A stretch of 64,000 nucleotides of DNA from DATAXI01 sp963756185 (GCA_963756185.1 CAVWMS010000012.1:15132-79131); one strand, 5' to 3'; counted from the stretch's first letter, positions 10,684 to 20,857 are shown. Translations and numbers: made by a program. Notes: a model not told the origin generated them from the letters alone.

Positions 10684-13335
10684 ATGCTCTTATCGGGCTC
10701 GCCATCCAAATCGTCTCATCATCAGCCCAGCGGGCCAAATGGCTCGCCGCGCGCCCACGCGCCGTCGCGCCCGGCCGGCAAATCGGAGATGCACATTCCC
10801 CCGGTGACCGCGCAATCCTGGACGCTCGGCAACGGCCTCACCGTCATCGTTCAGGAGGATCACTCCGCGCCCGTCGCCAGCCTCCAGGCATGGTGCGGCA
10901 CCGGCAGCATCCATGAGGATGAGCGGCTCGGCTCCGGGCTCTCGCACATCCTCGAGCACATGCTCTTCAAAGGCACCGCCACGCGCGGCTCGAGCGAGTT
11001 TGCCCTCAAGATCCAGGACCAGGGCGGCTATATCAACGCCTACACCTCCTACGACCGCACGGTTTATTGGATCGACATCCCATCAAAGGGTGTCGCCGCC
11101 GCGCTCGACCTCCTCGCCGACGCGATGATGAACTCGACGCTGCCGCTGGAGGAGTTCGACAAGGAGCAGGAGGTCATCCGGCGCGAATTCGCTATGGGCT
11201 TCGACGACCCCGATCGCATGGCCGCGCTCCAGCTCATGGCCGCCGCCTACCAGGTCCATCCCTACCGCCTCCCGGTCATCGGCTACCTCGATATTCACGA
11301 CCAGCTCCGGCGTGACGATGTGATGGCGTACTACAAGCGCCGCTACGTCCCGAACAACCTCTTCTTCGTCGTGGCCGGCGACGTTGACGCCGGCGCCATC
11401 CGCGCCCAGCTCGAACAATATTTTTCGAAGTACCCGCGCAAGAGCCTGCCTCCCGTCTTCATCCCGCAGGAGCCGCCGCAGCTCGGTAAACGCCGGTGCG
11501 ACACCGAGTTCGCCACGGAGCTGACCCGGCTCAACCTCGCCTGGCACATCCCCTCGGTCACCAGCCCGGACACGCCCGCGCTCGATCTCCTCTCGACCAT
11601 CCTCGGCGATGGCGCCAGCTCCCGCCTCAACCAGCGCATCCGCGAGCAACTCGGCCTCGTCAGCTCGATTTCCGCTTCCTGTTACATCCCCGGCGATCCC
11701 GGCCTCTTCGGCATCGACGCCATCCTCGAACCCGGCAATCGCGAGGCGGTCGAAAAGGCCATCGCAGCCGTCATCGCGGAGCTCAAGGCGCGCGGCGTCA
11801 CCGCGGCGGAAATCAAAAAGGCGAAGCGCCGCGCCGTCAGCATTCATTTCAATTCGCTCACCACCATGCGCGGCATCGCCTCGGACCTCGGCTCGAACTG
11901 GCTGCTGACGCGCAACCTCGGATTTCTCGGGCGAGTACCTGGCCGCCCTCCGGCGCGTCACCGCGGCCGATATCCGGCGCGTCCTCGGGACTCACCTCGT
12001 CGAGGCAAATCTCACCGTCTCCTCGCTCAATCCTCGAGGCTCGCTCAGGAAATCCGCCGCCAAAAATGACGCTTCCGCCGCGGGCGAAATCCAGAAATTT
12101 GTCCTCCCGAATGGCCTTCGCCTGCTCGTTCGTGAGGATTCCCGCCTGCCGCTCGTCTCGATGGTCGCCACGTTCAGGGCCGGCATCCTGGCCGAGACAC
12201 CGGCGAACAACGGCATCACCAGGCTCTGCTCGCGCGTCCTCCTCAAGGGGACCAGGACGCGCACCGCGGCGAAAATCGCCGGCCAGATCGAATCGCTCGG
12301 CGGCTCGTTCGGCGCCGATTCCGGCAACAACTCCATGAGCGTCGCCCTGCGCGTGCTCGAGCCCGACGTCGCCACCGGCATCGAAATTCTCTCCGACATC
12401 CTGCTTAACCCTCTCTTTCCGGAAAGGGAGATCGCACTCGAAAAGCAATCGCAAATTACCGCGATCAAGGCCGAGGACGAAGCCGTCACCACCACCGCGC
12501 GCAACATCATGCGCCACGCCCTTTTTGCCGGCCATCCTTACAGCCTGCGCTCCAATGGCTCTCCCGAAACCGTAGCCGCGCTCACCCGCGACGCCATTGC
12601 CCGCTTCCACCGCCAGAACGTCGTTGGGAAAAACGGCGTCATCGCCATTTTCGGCAACGTGAAAGCCGCTGCCGTGAAGGCCCTCGCCACCCGGCTCTTC
12701 GCTTCCATGCCCGCCGGCAGGGACGCCCTCGCTTCGCCGCCGCGGCCTGCCCCTTTCACCAGGTCGAAGACCGTCCGAGGAGCGGCGCAAAAAAGCGCAG
12801 GCTGTCCTCATGGTCGCCTATCGCGGCGCCGATATCTTCAGCCCGGACCGCCCGGCGCTCGAGCTGATCGACGAGGCATGCAGCGACCTCGGCTCCCGTT
12901 TCTTCATGCGAATCCGTGAAAAGATGGGCCTCGCCTATTTCGTTGGCGCCTCGCAGTTGGTCGGGCCTCGTCCCCGGTCCGTTCGCCTTTTACCTCGGCA
13001 CCGCCCCGCAAAAGCTCGAAGCGGTCCAGGCGGAGATGCTCGACGAAATCGACCGCCTCGCCGCAGGCGGTCTCACGGCGGAGGAGCTCGCCCGCGCGAA
13101 GCAAAAGGCCATCGGCCAGGAGGAGATCCGCAACCAGAGCCAGGACGCTCTTGCCTATTCCTGCGCGCTCGATGAACTCTACGGCATCGGCTACGACTAC
13201 TTTAAAGGCGAGCGGGCGCGCATCGAGGCCGTCACCCTTGGCGAAATAAAACGCGTCGCGCGCAAATACTTTTTGAATAAGCCGCGCGTGATAGCCGTCG
13301 TCTCGCCCGACCCTTCTTCCACTCCCAACCCCTGA
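10684..13335 (+). CDS. two-domain M16 (pitrilysin-like) zinc peptidase (frame-disrupted)
   Basis: The protein is about 880 residues: two M16 halves in one chain, as in PqqL-type proteins. The N-terminal half carries the inverted zinc motif in LSHILEHMLFKG (HxxEH, about 10942-10980) and the downstream acidic helix EEFDKEQEVIRREF. The C-terminal half (from VLPNGLRLLVRED, about 12100) lacks the motif and ends with REKMGLAYFVGASQL and KPRVIAVVSP. Such proteins degrade peptides in the periplasm or cytoplasm. Frame changes occur near 11930, 12780 and 12962. The start is uncertain: ATG 10684 gives a Ser/Pro-rich leader, and ATG 10789 (MHIPPVTAQSW) sits right before the fold. No signal peptide is clear. 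Confidence 0.85.
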
Positions 13336-13363
13336 CCAAAACCAAAGCAAGGACCCAGAGATT

Positions 13364-13801
13364 ATGGCTGAACTGCAAGATGCTCCCGAATCGGGCGAAA
13401 TGGCCCAGCGCTTCATCGAATTGGTGATGATGCAAGCGCAAAACGCCGCATATGCCCTCGGGCAGATCCCTCACCCGGAAACCAACGAAGCTCCCGTCAA
13501 CATCGAACTGGCCCGCCTCTTCATCGATCAACTCCTCGTTCTCAGGAACAAGACCCGCAACAACCTGAGCGCCGAGGAACAGGCAATCCTCAACAACACC
13601 ATCTCGAACCTCCAGATGCTTTTCGTCGAGGTCTCCCAGGGCCAGGGCGCCGCCGGCAATGGCGATGCCGAGGCGGCCGCCGTGGAGCCCGCTCCAGCTC
13701 CCGAGGCCGAGGCCGCGCCCGCGCCTCCCGCGGCCGCCGAACCCGCCGCGCCGCCCGCCGAGGAGTCGCGCAAGAAATTCACCAAGAGTTACGGCGCCTG
13801 A
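13364..13801 (+). CDS. DUF1844 family protein
   Basis: The 145-residue product contains MAQRFIELVMMQAQNAAYAL, NIELARLFIDQLLVLRNKT and EQAILNNTISNLQMLFVEV, which is the complete DUF1844 helical core. Function is unknown for the family. The core is followed by an Ala/Pro/Glu-rich low-complexity tail (residues about 100-135) and a basic end, KKFTKSYGA. It lies 28 nt after the M16 peptidase gene and is followed by kdsA. DUF1844 genes often sit among housekeeping genes in Acidobacteria and PVC bacteria. Confidence 0.85.
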   Translation: MAELQDAPESGEMAQRFIELVMMQAQNAAYALGQIPHPETNEAPVNIELARLFIDQLLVLRNKTRNNLSAEEQAILNNTISNLQMLFVEVSQGQGAAGNGDAEAAAVEPAPAPEAEAAPAPPAAAEPAAPPAEESRKKFTKSYGA

Positions 13802-13886
13802 GGCCCGGGGGCGAAAAGCATCAACCCGCAGATTGACACCGATTCCCGCAGCTTTGCCGCAGGCGGACGCAGGCCAACAAATGCTG

Positions 13887-13900
13887 AATTGCCGGCAATT
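13887..13900. other. 14-bp perfect palindrome upstream of kdsA
   Basis: AATTGCCGGCAATT lies in the 185-nt gap between the DUF1844 gene and kdsA, 87 nt before the kdsA start codon. It could be an operator half-site pair or a short hairpin. Nothing else in the gap is recognisable except a CGCAGATTGACACC stretch near 13830 that resembles the interspersed CGCAGATT repeats elsewhere in the window. Confidence 0.4.
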
Positions 13901-13986
13901 TTCGCCCGGACGCGGCGGTTTCGTCCGTTTAATTTGCCTTTTTCCGCGCCAATGCGTGGATCCATGACCGCCGCTCCATCCGTACC

Positions 13987-14805
13987 GTGAAGCGCAAGCC
14001 GCTCAAAATCCAATCCTGCACGCTGGGCGGCCCCGATCCGCTTTTCATTCTCGGCCCCTGCGTCATCGAGTCCGAGGCGTTCCTGCGCCGCATCGCCCGC
14101 AAGCTCAAGCGCATCGCTGGCGACGCCGGCGTCCAGTTCGTCCTCAAGGCCTCGTACGACAAGGCAAACCGCACCTCGGTCAAATCCTTTCGCGGTCCCG
14201 GCGTCGAGCGCGGCTGCGCCCTCCTGGCCGAGGTCGGCGCGGAGATCGGCGTCCCCGTCACCACCGACGTCCATTCGCCCGCCGAGGCGGAAATCGCGGG
14301 CAAATACATCGATATTCTGCAAATTCCCGCGTTTTTATGCCGCCAGACCGACCTGCTCCTCGCCGCCGCCGCCACCGGGCGCGTAGTCAACGTGAAGAAA
14401 GGCCAGTTTCTCGCCCCGTGGGACCTTTCGAACATCGCCGAAAAAATCGAATCTGCCGGGAGTCGCCGTTACTTTTTCACCGAGCGCGGTGTCACATTCG
14501 GGTACAACAATCTCGTGGCGGACATGCGCGCTCTCTATTGGATTCGCGAGGCCGGTTATCACGTCGTTTTCGATGCCACCCATTCCGTCCAGCGGCCAGG
14601 CGGCGCGGGCAGTTCCACCTCCGGCGACGGCGTCCTGGCGCCTGTGCTGGCCCGTGCGGCGGTGGCTGCTGGTTGCGACGGAGTTTTCATCGAAACCCAC
14701 GAAAATCCGGCGCGGGCGCTTTCCGATGGACCGAACCAGGTTCCATTGGCAAAACTGGCCGCGCTATTGACAACTTTGCGCATATTGCATGAAACCGTCC
14801 GGTAA
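13987..14805 (+). CDS. kdsA: 3-deoxy-D-manno-octulosonate 8-phosphate synthase
   Basis: The enzyme condenses arabinose 5-phosphate with phosphoenolpyruvate to make KDO 8-phosphate for LPS inner core. The 272-residue product has FILGPCVIES, VLKASYDKANRTS, ILQIPAFLCRQTDLL, VKKGQFLAPWDL, GVTFGYNNLVADMR, FDATHSVQ and ETHENP...LSDGPNQVPL, all in family order. The start is GTG 13987; no ATG fits. The retained Cys in FDATHSVQ-type context is absent and the metal-type cannot be set by eye. It heads the lipid-export run: lptC begins inside its last 17 nt. Confidence 0.95.
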   Translation: MKRKPLKIQSCTLGGPDPLFILGPCVIESEAFLRRIARKLKRIAGDAGVQFVLKASYDKANRTSVKSFRGPGVERGCALLAEVGAEIGVPVTTDVHSPAEAEIAGKYIDILQIPAFLCRQTDLLLAAAATGRVVNVKKGQFLAPWDLSNIAEKIESAGSRRYFFTERGVTFGYNNLVADMRALYWIREAGYHVVFDATHSVQRPGGAGSSTSGDGVLAPVLARAAVAAGCDGVFIETHENPARALSDGPNQVPLAKLAALLTTLRILHETVR

Positions 14806-15397
14806 GAAGTATGGGATATTCAAAAGCGCGCTCACGACAGGCGTTTTCCTGGCCGCGCTCGCGGCCATGGGCCCGCGCGGATGGGCCGGCGACCAACCGG
14901 GCGCCTCCCCGTCGGCGGCTGCTTCGGCTTCTCCCAGCCCGCGCCGGTTTAAGATACCGATTCCGATCAACCATGACGCGAAAGGTGTGCGCTTTCCGAT
15001 TTTCGACACGCGCGGCAGGCTCCAGATGTACTTCATCATCTCCAAGGGCTTCCGGGTCGATGCAGACCATCTCGATATGAAAAACGCCTACATGCAGACC
15101 TATGATGAGCACCAGACGCCCGATGCCACGATTTTCATGACCCGCTCCCTGCTGAACCTGAATACCCGGATCGTCACCAGCGATGTCCCGGTGATCATCC
15201 GCCGCTCCGACTTCGAGATCACCGGCCAGAAAATGGTCTTCAACACGCAGACCCACAAGGGAGAGATGACCGGGCACGTCCACATGGTCATCTATAACCG
15301 CCAGCCCGCCACGGCGCCCGCCGCCGCGCCCAGCCCCACCACCAACCCGTCGCCCATCGCCGCAACGTCTCCCCGGCCCGGCGCATCTCCTCATTGA
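14789..15397 (+). CDS. lptC: LptC-like periplasmic LPS-export protein
   Basis: The 202-residue product begins with a short basic stretch and a hydrophobic signal (SALTTGVFLAALAAMGPRG), then a Pro/Ser linker. The body (residues about 60-170) is a beta-jellyroll-like run including VRFPIFDTRGRLQMYFIISK, MKNAYMQTY, SDVPVIIRRSDFEI and GQKMVFNTQTHKGEMTG. The paired statements about lost or added sequence features (DFEITGQKMVFNTQ followed by GEMTGHV) are typical of LptC/OstA-like domains. A Pro/Ala-rich tail follows. It overlaps kdsA and is 3 nt from lptA, so position supports the call. Similarity to canonical LptC is weak; the gene may be annotated elsewhere simply as an OstA-like protein. Confidence 0.75.
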   Translation: MKPSGKKYGIFKSALTTGVFLAALAAMGPRGWAGDQPGASPSAAASASPSPRRFKIPIPINHDAKGVRFPIFDTRGRLQMYFIISKGFRVDADHLDMKNAYMQTYDEHQTPDATIFMTRSLLNLNTRIVTSDVPVIIRRSDFEITGQKMVFNTQTHKGEMTGHVHMVIYNRQPATAPAAAPSPTTNPSPIAATSPRPGASPH

Positions 15398-15400
15398 CTA

Positions 15401-16135
15401 ATGAAGACTTTTTTTTGCGGCCTACTTCTCGCGCTCCTCTCCGGGTATCCGCTTTTCGCCCAGACATTTGTGTCCGAAAGCCAGTCCGGTTTCGCCCCAG
15501 CCTCACCCAGCCCTTCGCTGGAGGGGAAAAAGCCTGCCGTTGCCGCGCCGCAGGGTCCCACCATCATCGACTCCCAGGCCATGGATTACGATGAAAAGAC
15601 CCGCATCGCCATCTTCACCGGAGACGATTACGGGGTTTACGTCCAGGATCCGCAGTTCAAGATTTACTGCGACAAGCTGACCGCTTTCATGCGCAAAGGC
15701 GCCGGCTCGGCCCCGCTCAAGGGAAGCACCCGTGCCCAAGCCGAGCCCCGGGGACAAAGCCGACGCCGCCACCCAGAAGGCCAGCGGCCTCCAGCGGGCC
15801 ATTGCCGAAGGGAACGCGGACCAGCCGGTCGTCATCGTCCAGGACAAACCGGCGGCAAATGGCGAACAACCGCAGCACAATGTTGGCATCGCGCAAAAAG
15901 CCGACTACAATTCGGACACAGGTGACATCATCTTGAGCGGCTGGCCCCGCGTGTCCCAGGGGATCAACACCCAAATCGCCACCTCTGGGACGACCGTCAT
16001 GATCATGAACAAGTCGCCCACACCATCGCGACCAATCGGTCCCAGCCGCACGCGTGATCCAGGAGTCAGCCCAAGGAAACCGGAACCAACTCCGCGGCGG
16101 CGGCGGATCAAACTCCAGCCTCTCCACCACAGTGA
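15401..16135 (+). CDS. lptA: LptA/OstA-like periplasmic LPS transport protein (frame-disrupted)
   Basis: The product starts with a signal peptide, MKTFFCGLLLALLSGYPLFA. The OstA core shows TIIDSQAMDYDEKTRIAIF, DDYGVYVQDPQFKIYCDKLT and, after an insertion rich in Lys/Ala, AQKADYNSDTGDIILSGWP. LptA forms the periplasmic bridge that carries LPS from the LptBFGC complex to LptD. Frame changes lie near 15725, about 16020-16035 and near 16072 (an extra C in gccc). Reading through them gives a C-terminus ending ASPPQ with stop TGA 16133-16135, which shares one base with the lptB ATG. At about 244 residues it is longer than E. coli LptA (185). Confidence 0.8.
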
Positions 16136-16908
16136 TGACCCAGACACTGGAATCTTCCAAGCCTTCCCCGCCCGGCGACACCTCCGGGCGGATTCTCCAG
16201 ACGGAGAAACTCGTCAAGATTTACGGCGGACGCGCCGTGGTCAACGGCGTGGATATCGGCCTCAAGCGCGGTGAAATCGTCGGTTTGCTCGGCCCGAACG
16301 GCGCCGGCAAGACCACCAGCTTCTACATGATCGTCGGCCTCGTGCGGCCGAACGGCGGCAAGGTCATCTTCGAGGGCAACGACGTGACCGATTACCCCAT
16401 GTTCAGGCGCGCCCGCATGGGCATGGGCTACCTGCCGCAGGAGGAATCGATTTTTCGCAAGCTGACCGTCGAGCAGAACCTCCTGGCCATCCTCGAGACG
16501 CTCAAGATGACCAAAAAGGAGCGCAAGGCCCGCTGCGATGAGCTTCTCACCCAATTCGGCATCGAGCACGTGGCCCGCCAGCAGGCGCTGACTCTCTCCG
16601 GCGGCGAGAAACGCCGCCTGACCATCGCCCGCTCGCTGGTTACCAAGCCGAGCATGCTGATGCTCGACGAGCCCTTCAGCGGGGTCGATCCCATCGCCGT
16701 CTACGACGTGCAGCAGATCATCGCCAACCTGCGCGACTCCGGCCTCGCCATCCTCATTACCGATCACAACGTCCGCGAGACGCTGTCGATCGTGGATCGC
16801 GCCTACCTCATTTTCGAGGGCCGCGTCGAGAGCCAGGGAACCAAAGACTTTCTGATCAACGATCCAATCAGCAGACAGCTTTACCTTGGGGAACGCTTCA
16901 AAATGTAA
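16135..16908 (+). CDS. lptB: LPS export ABC transporter ATPase
   Basis: This 257-residue nucleotide-binding subunit powers LPS extraction from the inner membrane by LptF/LptG. Walker A is GPNGAGKTT, the Q loop YLPQEESIF, the signature LSGGEKRR, Walker B MLMLDEPF followed by SGVDPIAV, and the switch His is in ITDHNVRETL. The SGVDPIAV and LGERFKM-type ending are characteristic of LptB. I chose ATG 16135 because it overlaps the lptA stop (TGATG) and follows the variable leader; an upstream extension to 16054 is the lptA tail read in another frame. lptF/lptG are not in the window. Confidence 0.95.
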   Translation: MTQTLESSKPSPPGDTSGRILQTEKLVKIYGGRAVVNGVDIGLKRGEIVGLLGPNGAGKTTSFYMIVGLVRPNGGKVIFEGNDVTDYPMFRRARMGMGYLPQEESIFRKLTVEQNLLAILETLKMTKKERKARCDELLTQFGIEHVARQQALTLSGGEKRRLTIARSLVTKPSMLMLDEPFSGVDPIAVYDVQQIIANLRDSGLAILITDHNVRETLSIVDRAYLIFEGRVESQGTKDFLINDPISRQLYLGERFKM

Positions 16909-16920
16909 TCCGGAGGAACC

Positions 16921-17504
16921 ATGCAAGTCGCAAACGCAAACCCGAAATCAAAGTCACGGGCCGCCACGTGGCCGTCACCGATCCCATTGTGGATTACGCC
17001 CGCAAGAAAGTCGAAAGTCTCCACCTCGACTATCCCCGAATCATCGATGCCCAGGTGATCCTCGACGTCGAGAAGTACCGGCACATCGCCGAAGTGGTTC
17101 TCCATTGCAGCAACCACATCACCATCGACGCCAGCGCGGAGACCAGCGACCTGTACGCGTCCATTGACGAGGCGATGGGCAAGATCGCCCAGCAGATGCG
17201 CAAGCATAAGACCAAGATCATGCGCCAGCACCGCCCGCGCCGCACCGAGGTGCGCCACATCGAGGAGCGCATCATTGCCGACGAAATTGACGACGCCGAA
17301 TACGACAACGGCTCGGAACCCCTGGTGGTCCGCACCGAGAAATACCCGGTCAAGCCGATGTTCGTGGACGAGGCCGTCCTGCAATTGCAGATGAATACCG
17401 CCCAGCAATTCGTCGTTTTCCTCAACGCCAAGTCCGAGAAGGTCAACGTCCTCTACCGCCGCAAACAGGGGAACTTCGGCGTCATCGAGCCGATGTTTTC
17501 ATAG
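16921..17504 (+). CDS. hpf: long-form ribosome hibernation promoting factor (one frameshift)
   Basis: HPF dimerises and inactivates 70S ribosomes in stationary phase. An ideal Shine-Dalgarno (GGAGG, 16911-16915) precedes ATG 16921. The N-terminal S30AE domain (EIKVTGRHVAVTDPIVDY, then DAQVILDVEKYRHIAEVVLH and DLYASIDEAMGKIAQQMRKH) is followed by a linker and the C-terminal dimerisation domain (VVRTEKYPVKPMFVDEA, QFVVFLNAKSEKVNVLYRRK, GNFGVIEP). The full length of about 194 residues is the long form, able to form 100S particles without RMF. The ATG frame and the main frame differ by one base at about 16945 (aacccgaaatc, one G short). It sits 12 nt after lptB. Confidence 0.92.
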
Positions 17505-17673
17505 GCTCGCCTGGCCTCGAATGGAAGGGAGTTGCCGGTGACCCGGCGAACCGGATAGCCGGTTCAGGACTCTACCTGTCAGTTCATGCTGGCGCCGGGG
17601 CGTTTGTGCGGCTAATTGTCATTCCACCGCCCGTGTACCGTATGAGCAAAGGACCAGCCCCGGAGGCCGCCCG

Positions 17674-18635
17674 TTGAAGGCAAAGGGCGCTTCCATCACC
17701 CCGCTCACCGTGGGCGAGTGGTACACCCGCCATTCCGAGGCTTTGCAACTGCGGCTGCTGGGCCCGGCGGTCGGCTTTGACCGGGTCATCCGCGAGCCCA
17801 CCATCAATCGCCCCGGCCTGGCGCTGTCCGGCTTTTTCGCCTACTTTGCCTTTAAGCGCATCCAGGTTCTCGGCAGCGCCGAGCATTCCTACCTCAAAGC
17901 CTCACCAGGGAGGAGGTCCGCAAGCGCGCCCGGGAGCTTTTTTCCCATTCCATCCCCTGCCTGGTCATTTCCAGGGCGGCAAAACCGCCTCCCGCGCTCC
18001 TGGAGGAGGCCGGCGCGGCGGGCGTGGCCGTATTCAGGACGCCGATGATCACCATGCGTTTCATCAACGCCGCCACCATCCTGCTCGAGTCTGACTTTGC
18101 CCCCTCGATGACCGAGTACGGCAGCATGGTCGATATCCTGGGAATCGGGGTCATGATCCGGGGCTCGAGCGGCATCGGCAAGAGCGAGTGCGTCCTGGGG
18201 CTCATCGAGCGCGGCTACAGCCTGGTGAGCGACGATATGACCCGCATGCGGGCGATCGAGGGCCGGGACCTCATCGGCACGGCCCCGGAGCTGACCCGCC
18301 ACCACATGGAGGTCCGGGGCATCGGCATCATCAACGTGGCGTCGATTTTCGGCATTTCCTCGACCCGGCTCGAAAAACGCCTTGACCTGGTTGTAACATT
18401 AAAGGATTGGCAGGAGCTGGAAGAGGTGGATAGGATTGGCTTGGAACAGGAGTTCTATGAGATACTTGGAATTCTTGTTCCCCATGTGACGATCCCGGTG
18501 CGCACAGGCCGCGATCTGGCCCGCCTCATCGAAGTGGCGGCCCTGGATCAAAAGCTGAAGAGCATGGGGCAGAACAGCGCCGTGGAATTTAACGAACGCC
18601 TGCTGAGAAAAATGCAGAAACAGAGTACCGATTGA
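17674..18635 (+). CDS. hprK: HPr kinase/phosphorylase (one frameshift)
   Basis: HprK phosphorylates and dephosphorylates HPr on a serine using ATP or pyrophosphate. The N-terminal domain (TPLTVGEWYTRHSEALQLRL, INRPGLALSGFF) leads to a catalytic P-loop GSSGIGKSE, then RGYSLVSDDMTRMR, and the family signature HHMEVRGIGIINV. The C-terminus contains IPVRTGRDLARLIEVAAL. The predicted length is about 320 residues. A frame change lies near 17900. The start is TTG 17674 behind a GGAGG (17662-17666); an ATG at 17642 would join if one T is missing near 17673. The next gene, HPr, starts on the last base of its stop codon. Confidence 0.92.
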
Positions 18636-18943
18636 TGAGCATCCTGAGCCGCAAAACCGCATCCGCCTCCGCCCAGAAGGTGTCCAAAGAAATCACCATT
18701 CTGAACCGGCTCGGTTTGCACGCCCGCCCGTCGGCCATGTTCGTCAAGGTCTGCAATCGTCACAAATGCGACATTTGGGTCGAAAAGGATGGGGAACAGG
18801 TCAACGGGAAGAGCATCATGGGCCTCATGATGCTGGCGGCGGGCCAGGGCTCGAAGCTGCGCATCACCTGCGAAGGGCCCGATGCGGAAAGCGCCGTCCA
18901 GGAGATCGAAGAACTCATCCAGCGGCGCTTCGATGAGGATTGA
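18635..18943 (+). CDS. ptsH: phosphocarrier protein HPr
   Basis: The 102-residue product has the histidine site in RLGLHARPSAMFVK (His29) and the regulatory serine in VNGKSIMGLMML (Ser60), the two positions phosphorylated by EI and HprK. An N-terminal extension of about 13 residues precedes the fold. ATG 18635 shares its A with the hprK stop codon (TGATG), implying translational coupling. With hprK upstream and ptsI downstream this is a complete phosphotransfer relay, but no EII sugar transporter gene lies here. A regulatory role (carbon or nitrogen status) is inferred. Confidence 0.95.
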   Translation: MSILSRKTASASAQKVSKEITILNRLGLHARPSAMFVKVCNRHKCDIWVEKDGEQVNGKSIMGLMMLAAGQGSKLRITCEGPDAESAVQEIEELIQRRFDED

Positions 18944-19027
18944 GCGGCCATTTAACTCTCCCCTTGCAAGGCGCCCGCGCAGCCGCGTTGCGCCGTTAAA
19001 ACCCTCCCCTCCACCCGCCGGTGACCC

Positions 19028-20797
19028 ATGAGCGAACCGGCAGATGGTTCCGAAAAACGCTACCACGGAGTCGGGGTCTCCCCCGGCATCGCCCGGGGCA
19101 CCGTGTTCGTTTACCGGACCGATGACGACGAGGAGCCGCCCGTGCGGCGCATTCCCGAGTCGGAAATCCCCGCGGAGATCGCCCGGTTCGAAGCGGCGCT
19201 GATCAAGACGCGCGCCCAGATCCTCGAGATGCAGGAACGCATCGCCGAGGCCATCGGCGCGAAGGATGCCGGCATCTTCGACGCCCACCTGCTGGTGGTC
19301 GAGGACCGCACTCTCATCGACGAGGTGCTGCGCACGCTCACGCGGGAGCGGAGCAACATCGAGCACGTATTCCAGCAGGTCGCCAACCGGTACTCGAAAA
19401 CCCTCAGCGAAATCGACGACCCCTACCTCCGCGAGCGCGCGCTGGACATCCACGACGTCGCCCGGCGCGTCCTGCACAACCTGCTGGGCAAGCAGACACG
19501 GCCGCTTTCGTCCATCGAGACCCCGCATGTCCTGGTCGCGCACAACCTGACCCCGTCCGACACCGCGCAGCTCAATCGCCAGCTCGTCCTCGGTTTCGCC
19601 ACCGACGTCGGCAGCCGCACCTCGCATACGGCCATCATGGCGCGCTCGATCAACATTCCCGCCGTGGTCGGGCTGCACAACCTGAGCGAGGTCATGGAGA
19701 GCGGCCGGCATGTGCTGCTGGATGGATACAACGGCCTGCTGATCCTCAATCCCAACGATCAGACCCTCTGGGAGTACGGCGAACTCGAAATCAAGAAAAC
19801 CAAGGTCGAGGAGAAGCTCACCGAGCTGCGCGAGACCACGTCGACCACCCTCGACGGGCGCCACGTGGTCCTTTCGGCAAACATCGAGCTGCCCGACGAG
19901 GTGCCCGTCGTCAAGAAGAACGGCGCCGAGGGGATCGGCCTCTATCGCACCGAGTTTTTCTACATCAACAAGACTGAGCTGCCCAGCGAGGAGGAGCAAT
20001 TCGCCGTTTACAAGCAGGTTGCCGACGAAGTGCAGCCGCACAGCGTCATCATTCGCACGCTCGACCTCGGCGGCGACAAGTTCATGAGCGCGCTCGATTT
20101 GCCCGAGGAACTCAATCCCTTCCTCGGCTGGCGCGCCATCCGCTTCTGCCTCGAGCGGCCGGAAATATTCAAGGTTCAGTTGCGCGCCATCCTGCGCGCG
20201 AGCGTCGGCGGCAACGTGCGGATGATGTACCCGATGATCTCCGGCGTGGATGAACTGCGCCGCGCCAACGCACTGCTCGAGGAGTGCAAGGAGGAGCTGC
20301 GCGCGGAGGGCAAGCCATTCAGCGACGGGATGGAGGTCGGCGCGATGATCGAGATTCCCAGCGCCGCCGTCAGCGCCGATCTGCTCGCGCGCGAGGTGAG
20401 CTTTTTCTCGATCGGCACCAACGACCTGATCCAGTACTCGATTGCCGTCGACCGCGTGAACGAGCGCGTGGCGCATCTTTACGAGCCGACGCATCCCGCG
20501 ATCATCCGCCTCATCAAGAACGTGGTCGACGCCGGGCACGCGCATAACCTCTGGGTCGGCGTCTGCGGGGAGATGGCGGGCGAAATCGTGCTGACCCCGC
20601 TGCTCATCGGCCTGGGCCTCGACGAGCTTTCCACCGGCGCGGCCCTGGTGCCGCGCGTCAAGCGCGCCGTCCAGAGCCTGGATGTCGGTTTTTGCCTCCA
20701 GCTCGTCGACGAGGTCTCGAAAATGGACAGCCCCGCCCAAATCCTCGAGCGTTGCGAGGCCGCCGCCCGCGAGCATTATCCCGAGCTGCTGACTTGA
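19028..20797 (+). CDS. ptsI: phosphoenolpyruvate-protein phosphotransferase (Enzyme I)
   Basis: Enzyme I takes phosphate from phosphoenolpyruvate and passes it to HPr. The 589-residue product, intact here, has YHGVGVSPGIARGTVFV at the N-terminus, the active histidine in GSRTSHTAIMAR (His200), the PEP-binding C-terminal barrel with EGIGLYRTEFFY, RTLDLGGDKF, NPFLGWRAIRF, RMMYPMISG, GAMIEIPSAA and FSIGTNDLIQYS, and the metal/substrate Cys in VGVCGEMAG. Length and motif order are normal. It follows ptsH by 84 nt. The intact reading frame through 1.77 kb contrasts with many broken neighbours. Confidence 0.96.
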   Translation: MSEPADGSEKRYHGVGVSPGIARGTVFVYRTDDDEEPPVRRIPESEIPAEIARFEAALIKTRAQILEMQERIAEAIGAKDAGIFDAHLLVVEDRTLIDEVLRTLTRERSNIEHVFQQVANRYSKTLSEIDDPYLRERALDIHDVARRVLHNLLGKQTRPLSSIETPHVLVAHNLTPSDTAQLNRQLVLGFATDVGSRTSHTAIMARSINIPAVVGLHNLSEVMESGRHVLLDGYNGLLILNPNDQTLWEYGELEIKKTKVEEKLTELRETTSTTLDGRHVVLSANIELPDEVPVVKKNGAEGIGLYRTEFFYINKTELPSEEEQFAVYKQVADEVQPHSVIIRTLDLGGDKFMSALDLPEELNPFLGWRAIRFCLERPEIFKVQLRAILRASVGGNVRMMYPMISGVDELRRANALLEECKEELRAEGKPFSDGMEVGAMIEIPSAAVSADLLAREVSFFSIGTNDLIQYSIAVDRVNERVAHLYEPTHPAIIRLIKNVVDAGHAHNLWVGVCGEMAGEIVLTPLLIGLGLDELSTGAALVPRVKRAVQSLDVGFCLQLVDEVSKMDSPAQILERCEAAAREHYPELLT

Positions 20798-20857
20798 TCG
20801 CGCACGCGGTTCGCGGCGATAATTGAGTTTCACCGGCCCGCACCTGCCGCAAGTCCC

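Noticed and set aside
17505..17640. Possible tRNA or small RNA gene between hpf and hprK
   Set aside because: The GCCGG and CCGG inverted segments give only short stems; no tRNA cloverleaf or T-loop sequence can be built.
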